From JASJBU01 sp965372385 (GTDB lineage Bacteria; Pseudomonadota; Gammaproteobacteria; Chromatiales; Chromatiaceae), in assembly GCA_965372385.1 (NCBI GenBank), contig CBDVCD010000038.1, forward strand, positions 1 through 18,889: a DNA stretch of 18,889 bases. Reading direction: 5' to 3'. A model generated the notes under the pieces. That model was not told the origin of the DNA, did no database searches, and saw nothing but the letters and a program-made list of their open reading frames with translations. Of this stretch, positions 8,022 through 15,243 are shown in pieces; the stretch's first letter is position 1, and every line of letters starts with the position of its first letter. The position numbers and the translations under genes are program-made.

Positions 8022-9046
8022 TTCACCGTCTCCTGAGCGCGGGAGCGTCGGAAGGTGGGCAGTAACATCAACAACAGCGGCAGCAGCATCCAGTAGAACC
8101 GCTCATTCCAGATCCGGGTCTTATCGTTGGTCTCGCTGGGGGCGGCCGCCCTCAGCGCGGCCCGCTTGAGAATCTGTCTGCTGTCCTGGTCGCGGAAGTC
8201 CGCGCGAAGATAGAGTCCATCACCGCTCTCTGTCATCTGCTGCAGCAGCTCCTCATTGAGCCGGGAGTCTATAATCCGCCCGTTGCGGTCCCGCAGCAGA
8301 TCGCTCTGGCCGACCCGGGCGGGGATGGGGCCGCCGCCGGTGGAGCCTACGCCGAGCACATGCAGGTGGATATCATTGTCCGCCAGGGCCTGCGCCCGCT
8401 GAATCAGATCCGGCTCATCGAAATCACCATCGCTGATCAGCAGAATGGAGCGCCCCCCCTCGCTAGGCTGGCCACTGAGCAGCTGTTCCGCCCGGTCCAG
8501 TGCGGCGTTGAGGCGGCTACCCTGCAGGTCGGTAAGCTCGGTGGAGAGGGCCGGCAGGGCGTTGAGGATGCTCTGCCCGTCTTCGGTAATGGGGGAGACG
8601 ATATGCGCCACCGTGGCGAAGGCGATCAGGCCGATGCGTACCTCCCGGTTCAGCTGCACCAGGTCCTGGATCTCCTGGCGGGCCCTGGCCAGGCGCGAGG
8701 GCTGCACATCGGCCACGTTCATGGAGCGGGAGATGTCCAGCAGGATGATCAGGTCACTGCCGGGGGAGAAGGCCTGGATATCGGTGTAGTCCCAGCGCGG
8801 CCCGGCCATGGCGATCACCGCCAGAATCCACAACAGGGCCCAGCGGATGAAGCGGCCCCAGCGTTCGTTGACATCCAGCTCCCGTACCCCGGTGAGATGG
8901 GGCAACAGATGTTCATCGGCATAGCGGTGGATGGGTCCTTTGCTGGGTCGGGTTACGCTGAAGATCAGCCAGGCCAGTACCGGCAGTAGGCCGAGCAGGG
9001 CGAACAGCCATTCGGGGCGGGCGAAATGAAAACTGGCCTCAGGCAT
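8018..9046 (-). CDS. batB: Membrane vWA-domain protein, BatB-like
   Basis: The 342-residue protein has two N-terminal membrane helices (about 12-32 and 66-82), a vWA domain (about 97-290) and a C-terminal helix (about 316-332). The MIDAS is intact: DISRS (104-108) and the later LISDGD with D206. The threonine loop is replaced by LQGSRL (174-179), as in many BatB proteins. The vWA domain should bind a divalent metal and a protein partner on the periplasmic side. The start overlaps the end of the upstream vWA gene by 8 bp and is preceded by a strong AAGGGAGG SD inside that gene. The stop overlaps the TPR gene start, so translation of the three genes is coupled. Confidence 0.87.
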   Translation of the reverse strand: MPEASFHFARPEWLFALLGLLPVLAWLIFSVTRPSKGPIHRYADEHLLPHLTGVRELDVNERWGRFIRWALLWILAVIAMAGPRWDYTDIQAFSPGSDLIILLDISRSMNVADVQPSRLARARQEIQDLVQLNREVRIGLIAFATVAHIVSPITEDGQSILNALPALSTELTDLQGSRLNAALDRAEQLLSGQPSEGGRSILLISDGDFDEPDLIQRAQALADNDIHLHVLGVGSTGGGPIPARVGQSDLLRDRNGRIIDSRLNEELLQQMTESGDGLYLRADFRDQDSRQILKRAALRAAAPSETNDKTRIWNERFYWMLLPLLLMLLPTFRRSRAQETVK

Positions 9047-10079
9047 AGCCGCCTCCCTTCAGGGTGCGTTTGCGTCCTTCCGGAAACAGTCCCAGGATCA
9101 GCAGGCAGAGCAGCCCGAGCCCCAGTGGCCAGTGGTAGAGCGGTTGGGGAATGAAGACGGTGCGGGACACTGCCTCAGTCTTCTCCAGCTCATCGATTTG
9201 CTGGGAGATCTTTTCCAGGCCCTCGGTGTCGGTACCACGGAAGTAGGCGCCACCGGTGGTTTCAGCAATCTTCCGCATGGTCTCTTCATCGAACCCCAGG
9301 TCGTCCCGATAGATGATCCGGCCGCTCTCCATGATCGGGACCTGCTCACGATTGCTGCCGACGCCGATGCTGTAGATCCGGATACCTTCTTGTGCGGCGA
9401 GTTGGGCGGCCTTCAGGGGTGGGATGACCCCGGCGGTATTCTCCCCGTCGGCAATCAGCAGCATCACCCGGGAACCTTCCGGTCGCTCCCGCAGTTTTTT
9501 CACCCCCAGACCCAGGGCATCCCCCATCGCCGTGCCGTCGCCGGCAATCCTGGGGATCACATCGCTCAACAGGCTGCTGACCGCGCGGCGGTCGAAGCTC
9601 AAGGGGGACAGGATATAGGCCTGGCTGCCGAAGATCACCAGACCGATGCGGTCGCCCTGGCGGCCTTCGATAAATTTACCCACCACGCCCTTGACCACCT
9701 GCATGCGGCTGACCTGTTGACCCTTCAGGGTAAAGTCGAGGGCGTTCATGGAGTGGGAGGCATCCACCGCCAGCATCAGGTCGTAGCCGGCGGTACGGTT
9801 TTCGGTGTGGGGCTCCAGCCACTGCGGTCGCATCAGCGCGATCACCAGGGCGATCCAGAGCAGGGTGAGCAGCAGTCGGTAGAGCCTGACGGCAAGCGAC
9901 TTGCCTGGCTTACGGGTCTGGAACGCCTCCTGCAGATGCACCAGGGAAGGGTGGAGCAGGGTGGTCTGGCGTCCCGCGGTGGATTGGTCTTTTTCCTGGA
10001 CCGGACGCAGCCAGAAATAGCTCACCTGCAGAGGCAGCAGCAGCAACAGCGCCATCCAGGGCCAGTGGAACTCAAACAT
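9039..10079 (-). CDS. batA: Membrane vWA-domain protein, BatA-like
   Basis: The frame stays open to 10130, but the ATG at 10079 (MFEFHWPWMAL...) is the better start. It leads straight into the first membrane helix, has GAGGA at proper spacing, and gives an 8-bp overlap with the upstream gene. The 346-residue protein has helices at about 7-24, 66-84 and 313-332, and a vWA domain (about 98-300) with a complete MIDAS: DASHS (106-110), T183 in GDGTAMGDAL, and D211 in LIADGEN. Two different vWA proteins in tandem are standard for Bat operons. They are thought to form a membrane complex served by the MoxR ATPase. Biochemical function is not established. Confidence 0.88.
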   Translation of the reverse strand: MFEFHWPWMALLLLLPLQVSYFWLRPVQEKDQSTAGRQTTLLHPSLVHLQEAFQTRKPGKSLAVRLYRLLLTLLWIALVIALMRPQWLEPHTENRTAGYDLMLAVDASHSMNALDFTLKGQQVSRMQVVKGVVGKFIEGRQGDRIGLVIFGSQAYILSPLSFDRRAVSSLLSDVIPRIAGDGTAMGDALGLGVKKLRERPEGSRVMLLIADGENTAGVIPPLKAAQLAAQEGIRIYSIGVGSNREQVPIMESGRIIYRDDLGFDEETMRKIAETTGGAYFRGTDTEGLEKISQQIDELEKTEAVSRTVFIPQPLYHWPLGLGLLCLLILGLFPEGRKRTLKGGGYA

Positions 10080-10551
10080 GGCACTTGTCCTCACTGACCC
10101 AGCGGATGGCCGCATCGATGAGACGGCCAATGACGATCCTGTTGCTTTCGATGTTCGGTGGCGCGTAGGGCAGATACAGCAGAATTGCTCCCTCTTCCTG
10201 CCAGTCGAAGCCCGATTGATCGTTATTCTGCAGCCAAGCGAGCCAGGCCTTGCCGGTCAGGGCGGCGGCATGCTTGCGGCCGCAACGGGCGATGGCAATG
10301 CGCCGCAACAGCTCGGAGAGCTCACTGGCCAGTTCTTTGGTTGGCGCATTTCCCAAACGCTGCTTGAGCTGCTGCAGACGCTGGCGGGCATCTTTTTGCC
10401 AGCGCCCCAGGGGAAAGAGGGTCCGTTGTCGCCACAGCCACCAGATCAGCAGGACTGTGAGCAGAACACCCAACAACACCAGCCACCAGCCAGCCGCCGG
10501 TGGCCACCAGGAAGCAGGGTCGATGCCATGGATGTCACGTAACGGGTCCAT
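10072..10551 (-). CDS. DUF4381 membrane protein of the MoxR/vWA operon
   Basis: This 159-residue protein opens with LRDIHGIDPASWWPPAAGWW, the hallmark of DUF4381. A single membrane helix (about 20-41) and a basic helical cytoplasmic domain (about 45-155) containing AALTGKAWLAWL follow. DUF4381 genes occur almost only between the DUF58 gene and the first vWA gene of this operon type, exactly as here. It is probably a structural or coupling subunit, and no activity is known. It is 5 bp from the DUF58 stop and overlaps batA by 8 bp. Confidence 0.85.
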   Translation of the reverse strand: MDPLRDIHGIDPASWWPPAAGWWLVLLGVLLTVLLIWWLWRQRTLFPLGRWQKDARQRLQQLKQRLGNAPTKELASELSELLRRIAIARCGRKHAAALTGKAWLAWLQNNDQSGFDWQEEGAILLYLPYAPPNIESNRIVIGRLIDAAIRWVSEDKCHV

Positions 10552-10556
10552 GGAGA

Positions 10557-11468
10557 TCAGCGTCTCCCGTGATGGCGGGCCAAGCCTCGGGTCAGGGCCT
10601 GGTGGATCTCTTCATCGGTGCCGATGGGCATCAGCGATATACCCAACCGGCTGGTCATCAGGTTGAGGCCCTCGCGGCGTTGCTGCCAGATCTCACGATA
10701 CTGACGGCGGGCCGCTTCATTGCGGGTGTCTATCTCGACGATTTCCCCATCCGGGCTGGTAAAACTGACCTGGCCCATGTCGGGAATCTCCCGGTCGGCT
10801 GGATCGTCCACCGGCAGCAGCACCAGGGTGTGGTGCTGGCAGAGTCGGCCCAGGGTCTGTTCCAGGGCGGCGATCTCCCGGTTCATGTCAGCGATGACGA
10901 AGATCAGAGAACCGGTGGCGGTGCCCCGATCCGCCCGCTGCAGGGCCTGGGAGAGGCAGTCGATCTGGCGTTTCTCCGGGCTGCCCTCTGTGGTGAGGGA
11001 GTGCAGCAGCCGCCATAAAGCGCGGCGGTCTTTGGTGGGACGGAAATACTGCATCCCGGCGCCGGCATCACCAAACAGCATGCCGCCCACCCGGTCGTGC
11101 AGGCGGGCGGCGGCCCAGCCCAGCAGGGCGGCAGCCTTGGCCGCCTGGATCGATTTGAAGGTGCCACGGGTGCCGAAGCTCATGTGGGGGCCCTTATCGA
11201 TGCAAAGCACCACACTGCGTTCTCGCTCTTCGCGAAAGATCTTAAGGTGGGGGACATTGGTGCGGGCGGTGACCTTCCACTCCATGTTGCGGATGTCATC
11301 CCCCTCACGATATTCACGCACCTCCTCGAAATCGAGGCCGGTGCCGCGGAACACCGAGGCGTAAAGACCGCTGAAGCTGGAGTTCACCATATGGTGCGAG
11401 GCCAGGCCCAGGGTATGGGCCTGGTGTCTGAGTTCCAGCAAGTCGTCGATATGTGGATAGAGGCTCAT
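10557..11468 (-). CDS. DUF58 protein with degenerate vWA metal site
   Basis: An open frame reaches 11708, but homology starts at MSLYPHIDDLLELRHQAH, so the ATG at 11468 is used (303 residues, 17 bp after moxR). The longer version would overlap moxR by over 200 bp. The DUF58 core is clear: VREYREGDDIRNMEWKVTAR (50-69) and LKIFREERE (75-83). This family contains a vWA-like fold and nearly always sits beside moxR. Where related proteins have D-x-S-x-S-M, this one reads DKGPHM (91-96). The Asp is kept but both MIDAS serines are lost, so metal binding is doubtful. It is likely a cytoplasmic partner or adaptor of the ATPase; the role is inferred from context. Confidence 0.86.
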   Translation of the reverse strand: MSLYPHIDDLLELRHQAHTLGLASHHMVNSSFSGLYASVFRGTGLDFEEVREYREGDDIRNMEWKVTARTNVPHLKIFREERERSVVLCIDKGPHMSFGTRGTFKSIQAAKAAALLGWAAARLHDRVGGMLFGDAGAGMQYFRPTKDRRALWRLLHSLTTEGSPEKRQIDCLSQALQRADRGTATGSLIFVIADMNREIAALEQTLGRLCQHHTLVLLPVDDPADREIPDMGQVSFTSPDGEIVEIDTRNEAARRQYREIWQQRREGLNLMTSRLGISLMPIGTDEEIHQALTRGLARHHGRR

Positions 11469-11485
11469 ACAGACGCCAGAGTCGG

Positions 11486-12442
11486 TTAGGGTATGGCGAC
11501 CATGTCTAACAGGCGCGAAAGGAAATCGTCCGATGTGATGCCTTCCGCTTCCGCCTCGAAGGTCAATAGGACACGATGACGCAGGATCGGTGGTGCCACG
11601 GCCTGGATATGGTGGGGCGCGACGAACTCCTCCCCGTCCATCCAGGCCCGGGCCCGGGAGCAACGGGCCAGAGCGATACTGGCGCGGGGCGAGGCGCCGA
11701 ACCGGCACCAGCGGGCCAGATCCTTGTCATAGACCTTGGGATTGCGGCTGGCCTGGACCAGATCCACGATGTAATTGTTCAGTTTAGGGTCGAGATAGAG
11801 TTCTGCCACCTCTCTGCGGATCGCAAACAGATCGTGTTGGGAGAGCCGTTTTTCCGGTGGTTTGGGCTCCTCTTTCATCTGGTTGCTGTCCAGCTCCAGA
11901 ATCTTTAGCTCCTCGTCCCGGGTTGGGTACTCCACATTGGCCTGCATCAGGAAGCGGTCGAGCTGGGCCTCCGGCAGATGGTAGGTACCCTCCTGCTCAA
12001 TCGGGTTCTGGGTCGCCAGCACCATGAAAAGCTGAGGCAGCGGATAGGTCGTCTGACCTACGGTGATCTGGTGTTCCGCCATCGCCTCCAGCAGAGCCGA
12101 CTGCACCTTGGCTGGGGCACGGTTGACCTCGTCTCCCAACAGTATGTTATGAAAGATCGGACCCTGGCGGAATTCGAACTCGCCCTTCTCATGCCGGTAG
12201 ATATCGGTGCCGATCAGGTCGGAAGGCAGCAGGTCAGGGGTGAATTGAATGCGGTGGAAATCCGCTTCTATGCCTTCCGCCATGGCCTTGACGGCTGTCG
12301 TCTTGGCCAGTCCCGGCAGACCTTCGATGAGCAGATGGCCATTACTCAGCAGGCAGATCAGCATGCTGTCGATAAACCCTTTTTGTCCGATGATACGGGA
12401 CTCCAGGTGTTTGCGCAGGGGGTCGAGGTCTGAAGGATTCAT
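11486..12442 (-). CDS. moxR: MoxR-family AAA+ ATPase
   Basis: The first gene of the operon encodes 318 residues with all AAA+ motifs: Walker A GLPGLAKTT (41-49), Walker B LLGDEVNR (101-108), sensor 1 ATQNPIEQEG (143-152) and sensor 2 GASPRAS (249-255). LPEAQLDRF (156-164) is the MoxR arginine-finger region. MoxR ATPases act as chaperone-like remodelers of vWA proteins, and four downstream genes of this operon fit as its partners. Spacings throughout the operon are 27 bp or less, so a single transcript is expected from the promoter just upstream. Family and context are certain; the physiological target is not. Confidence 0.92.
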   Translation of the reverse strand: MNPSDLDPLRKHLESRIIGQKGFIDSMLICLLSNGHLLIEGLPGLAKTTAVKAMAEGIEADFHRIQFTPDLLPSDLIGTDIYRHEKGEFEFRQGPIFHNILLGDEVNRAPAKVQSALLEAMAEHQITVGQTTYPLPQLFMVLATQNPIEQEGTYHLPEAQLDRFLMQANVEYPTRDEELKILELDSNQMKEEPKPPEKRLSQHDLFAIRREVAELYLDPKLNNYIVDLVQASRNPKVYDKDLARWCRFGASPRASIALARCSRARAWMDGEEFVAPHHIQAVAPPILRHRVLLTFEAEAEGITSDDFLSRLLDMVAIP

Positions 12443-12510
12443 GAATACAACTTAACTTCTTTGGGCTGTGGTAGAGGATTGCAGGGTTGGATGATCCAGA
12501 TTGGCGTCTG

Positions 12511-12533
12511 AATTCCAGCTTTTTGGAATTATA
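12511..12533 (-). promoter_or_regulatory. moxR operon -10 box with overlapping palindrome
   Basis: On the minus strand TATAAT occupies 12533-12528, about 85 bp before the moxR ATG. The -35 region is poor. AATTCCA (12511-12517) and TGGAATT (12524-12530) form an exact inverted repeat with a 6-nt spacer that covers the -10 edge and expected start site, the position of a repressor operator. Three GATAT repeats spaced 8-9 bp run into the -10 from upstream. Confidence 0.42.
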
Positions 12534-12735
12534 TCTGCAATATCCCGATATCCTGTCTGTTATTTGGGCAAAGTGCAAGCAATAGAAGCTTTACAATCTG
12601 TTTGATTATTCGAATTATGTAATACAACGCCAATTCTTTCCATACCTAAATCAGAAAACCTGTTCCAGGGTATTCCTGGTAGCTTGTCTGTTAGTTAGGT
12701 TGAGTAGAACCCGGTAGTCTTCCGGCCGTGATGGT

Positions 12736-12744
12736 TTATTCACA
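12736..12744 (+). promoter_or_regulatory. DnaA box match (TTATTCACA)
   Basis: This is an exact match to the TTWTNCACA consensus in the AT-rich intergenic region. It is one of two exact matches 189 bp apart. Confidence 0.4.
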
Positions 12745-12924
12745 TTTATCAGTATTTTCGTTTTTTTGCACTATGAATCGATTCTAATGTGGGAATAATC
12801 TACCAAAAAATGATAACGCTATGAAATATAGAGAGTATTCTTGATTGGTCAATTTTTTGTCAATTTAACAAAAGGCGAGCAGTTACAGGGGTTCCACGCA
12901 CATGCTCCACCCTTTTCAACAGAG

Positions 12925-12933
12925 TTATCCACA
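12925..12933 (+). promoter_or_regulatory. Consensus DnaA box (TTATCCACA)
   Basis: This is the strongest known DnaA-box sequence. An inverted 8/9 match (TGTGAGTAA, 12939-12947) follows six bases later, giving a paired arrangement. Whether it marks an origin, a DnaA-titration site or a regulated promoter cannot be told from sequence alone. Confidence 0.45.
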
Positions 12934-13158
12934 AGTTCTGTGAGTAAGCTGAAATTTATATAGAGGATGCGAGGTTGCTTCGAAGAGTGAAGTATTTTTC
13001 TGACTAAACCGTTCTAACATTTTGTTTATTAAGTATTACATCAATTTATCTGGGTTCTTCCTGGCTGTCGCAGTCGCTTGCTCTTTTCCCCTTCAGCGAA
13101 GCAGCCCCTCCAATCTGAGAAGCTGGAAGATTTTGTTTATGTAAGACCCGGGGAGGGT

Positions 13159-13170
13159 TATAGTGCGCGC
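13159..13170 (+). promoter_or_regulatory. Candidate typA promoter with GC-rich discriminator
   Basis: TATAGT (13159-13164) is followed at once by GCGCGC, a GC-rich discriminator of the kind found in stringently controlled promoters. The -35 region (about 13136-13141, TTTATG) matches poorly. Transcription would start near 13171, giving a leader of about 50 nt. Confidence 0.4.
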
Positions 13171-13222
13171 CTTTCGACCGGATACGGTCTTTTGAAACTT
13201 CCTCAGAGCGTTTTTTAAAATC

Positions 13223-15052
13223 ATGCAACCCCCATCAGACATCTCTCATTTGCGCAATATAGCCATCATCGCCCACGTCGATCATGGCAAGACCACCCTG
13301 GTGGATGAACTGCTGAAGCAGTCCGGCACCTTGGGAGAACGCTTCGGCGAGGTGGAACGGGTGATGGACTCCAACGACCAGGAGAGGGAGCGGGGTATCA
13401 CCATCCTCTCCAAAAATACCGCCATCGACTGGAATGGGTACCGGATAAACATCGTCGATACTCCCGGCCATGCCGATTTCGGTGGTGAGGTGGAGCGGGT
13501 GCTGTCGATGGTCGATTCCGTGCTATTGCTGGTAGATGCCCAGGAGGGGCCGATGCCCCAGACCCGTTTCGTCACCCAGAAGGCCTTCGATCATGGGCTG
13601 CGGCCAATCCTGGTGGTGAACAAGATCGACAAGCCCGGTGCACGGCCGGAGTGGGTCATCGACCAGGTGTTCGAACTCTTCGATCGCCTTGGCGCCAGCA
13701 ACGCACAGCTCGATTTCCCCATCGTCTATGCCTCCGCCCTCAATGGCTATGCCGGGTTGGATGACAAGGCGCGGGAGGGGGATATGACCCCCCTGTTCGA
13801 GGCCATCGTCGAACACTGCCCGGTGCCCGAGGTGGATCTGGATGGTCCGTTCAAGATGCAGGTCTCCAACCTGGACTACAACAGCTACGTGGGCGCCATC
13901 GCCGTGGGCCGAGTCATCCGGGGCACGGTGAGGCCGAACCAGCAGGTGACCGTGGTGAAGTACGATGGCGAGGTGCACAAGGCGAAGGTAGGCCTCGTCT
14001 ACGGTTATCTGGGGCTGGAACGCAGTGAGGTGAAGCAGGCGTCCGCGGGCGACATCATCGCGATCACCGGAATAGAGGCGCCCAATGTCTCGGATACCCT
14101 GTGCGACCCAGAGCACGTGGAGGCACTGCCGCCGTTGGCGGTGGACGAACCCACCGTTTCCATGACCTTTCAGGTCAACGCCTCCCCCTTTGCCGGCAGG
14201 GAGGGTAAATACCTGACCTCCCGTCAGCTCAAGGAGCGGTTGGAACGGGAGCTGATCCACAATGTCGCCTTGCGGGTGGAGGAGGGCACCGACCCGGAGA
14301 AGTTCAAGGTCTCCGGGCGGGGTGAGTTGCACCTCTCGGTCCTGTTGGAGAACATGCGTCGGGAGGACTTCGAGCTGGCCGTATCCCGCCCGGAGGTCAT
14401 CTTCCGCGAGATCGATGGAGAGGTCTGCGAGCCCTATGAACAGCTCACGGTGGATGTGGAGGTGGCGCATCAGGGCGCCATCATGGAGGCGCTCGGTGCT
14501 CGCAAAGGCGATCTGAAGGATATGGTGCCGGATGGTCAGGGCCGGGTGCGTCTCGACTACATTATTCCCTCCCGCGGCCTGATCGGTTTTCAGACTGAAT
14601 TCATGACCGGCACCTCGGGTACTGGTCTGATCTATCATGTCTTCGACCACTACGGTCCTGCGCAGCATGGCGGCATCGCGCCGCGCAAGAATGGGGTGCT
14701 GATCTCGAACGGTCAGGGCAAGGTGTTGGGGTTCGCGCTGTTCAACCTGCAGGAGCGGGGCAGGATGTTTGCATCGCCTGGAGACGCGGTCTATGAAGGC
14801 CAGATCGTGGGCATCCATTCACGGGACAACGACCTGGTGGTCAATCCGCTGAAGGGCAAGCAGCTCACCAACGTCCGCGCGTCGGGCAAGGATGAGGCCA
14901 TCATGCTGACGTCACCGCTGAAGTTCAGCCTGGAACAGGCCCTGGAGTTTATCGAGAATGACGAACTGGTGGAGATTACCCCCAGTGCCATCCGCATCCG
15001 CAAGAAGCACCTCAAGGAACATGAACGCAAGCGGGCATCGCGGGGGCAGTGA
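13223..15052 (+). CDS. typA: Ribosome-associated translational GTPase TypA/BipA
   Basis: The full-length 609-residue protein is close to the usual size of about 605-610. G-motifs are all present: AHVDHGKT (18-25), ERGIT (56-60), DTPGH (79-83), NKID (133-136) and SAL in YASALNGYAG. The domains of the EF-G-like family follow, then the TypA-specific C-terminal domain containing TGTSGTGLIY and a lysine-rich end. TypA binds the 70S ribosome in GTP form and supports ribosome assembly and growth under stress or low temperature. No SD precedes the ATG, but homology starts at residue 10 (LRNIAIIAH), so the start is sound. The gene stands alone; a GC-rich discriminator upstream suggests growth-rate control. 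Confidence 0.97.
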   Translation: MQPPSDISHLRNIAIIAHVDHGKTTLVDELLKQSGTLGERFGEVERVMDSNDQERERGITILSKNTAIDWNGYRINIVDTPGHADFGGEVERVLSMVDSVLLLVDAQEGPMPQTRFVTQKAFDHGLRPILVVNKIDKPGARPEWVIDQVFELFDRLGASNAQLDFPIVYASALNGYAGLDDKAREGDMTPLFEAIVEHCPVPEVDLDGPFKMQVSNLDYNSYVGAIAVGRVIRGTVRPNQQVTVVKYDGEVHKAKVGLVYGYLGLERSEVKQASAGDIIAITGIEAPNVSDTLCDPEHVEALPPLAVDEPTVSMTFQVNASPFAGREGKYLTSRQLKERLERELIHNVALRVEEGTDPEKFKVSGRGELHLSVLLENMRREDFELAVSRPEVIFREIDGEVCEPYEQLTVDVEVAHQGAIMEALGARKGDLKDMVPDGQGRVRLDYIIPSRGLIGFQTEFMTGTSGTGLIYHVFDHYGPAQHGGIAPRKNGVLISNGQGKVLGFALFNLQERGRMFASPGDAVYEGQIVGIHSRDNDLVVNPLKGKQLTNVRASGKDEAIMLTSPLKFSLEQALEFIENDELVEITPSAIRIRKKHLKEHERKRASRGQ

Positions 15053-15065
15053 TTTTCTGGCGCGC

Positions 15066-15188
15066 AAGAAAAAACCCGGCTGCAATCCATGCGGCCGGGT
15101 TATGGTCGTCGGCTTGGTTGGCAAAGCGTTCCTTCCGTGCGGCTTTCCTTAGCCAGTTGTCATCCTGAAAGTCATCCTTGATGACGAC
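15066..15188 (-). ncRNA. Candidate CsrB/RsmY-type small RNA (CsrA-sequestering)
   Basis: Read on the minus strand, five GGA motifs fall within about 60 nt. GTCAT-CAAGG-ATGAC (15185-15171) is a 5-bp hairpin with the GGA at the loop edge. CAGGATG (15167-15161) matches the CsrB repeat core. GGCT-AAGGAA-AGCC (15154-15141) is an ideal hexaloop hairpin of the A-N-GGA type. CGGAAGGAACG (15137-15127) adds two more. About 25 nt later comes a strong terminator with U-tract (15101-15069). Length is about 120 nt, as for RsmY/RsmZ. GTCGTC (15188-15183) could also pair with GACGAC (15110-15105), closing the molecule. The predicted role is titration of CsrA/RsmA, downstream of a GacS/GacA-type system. The 5' end is not fixed, and expression and partner are inferred. 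Confidence 0.68.
15069..15101 (-). terminator. Strong intrinsic terminator, U-tract on the minus strand
   Basis: AACCCGGC-T-GC (15073-15083) pairs with GC-G-GCCGGGTT (15091-15101): 11 pairs with one wobble and a 7-nt loop. The A-run at 15069-15074 becomes a U-tract only for transcripts of the minus strand. On the + strand nothing T-rich follows, so typA would be served poorly or only by the hairpin. Confidence 0.8.
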
Positions 15189-15189
15189 A

Positions 15190-15195
15190 CCTATA
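15190..15195 (-). promoter_or_regulatory. Possible -10 element for the sRNA
   Basis: TATAGG (15195-15190 on the minus strand) is the best nearby -10, with no good -35. TATGAA at 15205-15200 is an alternative that would start the RNA near 15193 and keep the 5' closing stem. A weak core promoter would fit activator dependence. Confidence 0.3.
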
Positions 15196-15243
15196 GGATT
15201 TCATAATTTCAACAATATGTAATTGGGAGAAATCCTCTTTTAC

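Larger units (their letters stand above)
12443..13222. other. Long AT-rich divergent intergenic region (moxR / typA)
   Basis: This 780-bp stretch between the divergent moxR operon and typA contains no convincing gene. It is markedly more AT-rich than its neighbours, especially 12580-13040. Visible elements are the presumed moxR promoter and its palindrome (12511-12533), two exact DnaA-box matches (12736-12744 and 12925-12933), one 8/9 box at 12939-12947 and a weaker one at 12764-12772, the palindrome GAATCGATTC (12775-12784), and the typA promoter near 13159. The rest has no recognised content. Confidence 0.7.

Noticed and set aside
10080..10130. Upstream ATG at 10130 for the first vWA gene
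   Set aside because: It would add 17 residues ahead of the membrane helix and a 59-bp overlap with DUF4381. The ATG at 10079 has a proper SD.
11469..11708. N-terminal extension of the DUF58 gene
   Set aside because: The 80 extra residues are Arg/Pro/Gly-rich, without family similarity, and lie inside moxR on the same strand in another frame.
13046..13228. 60-codon minus-strand ORF overlapping the typA start
   Set aside because: No SD or family resemblance, and it overlaps the typA promoter and leader. A chance frame is more likely.
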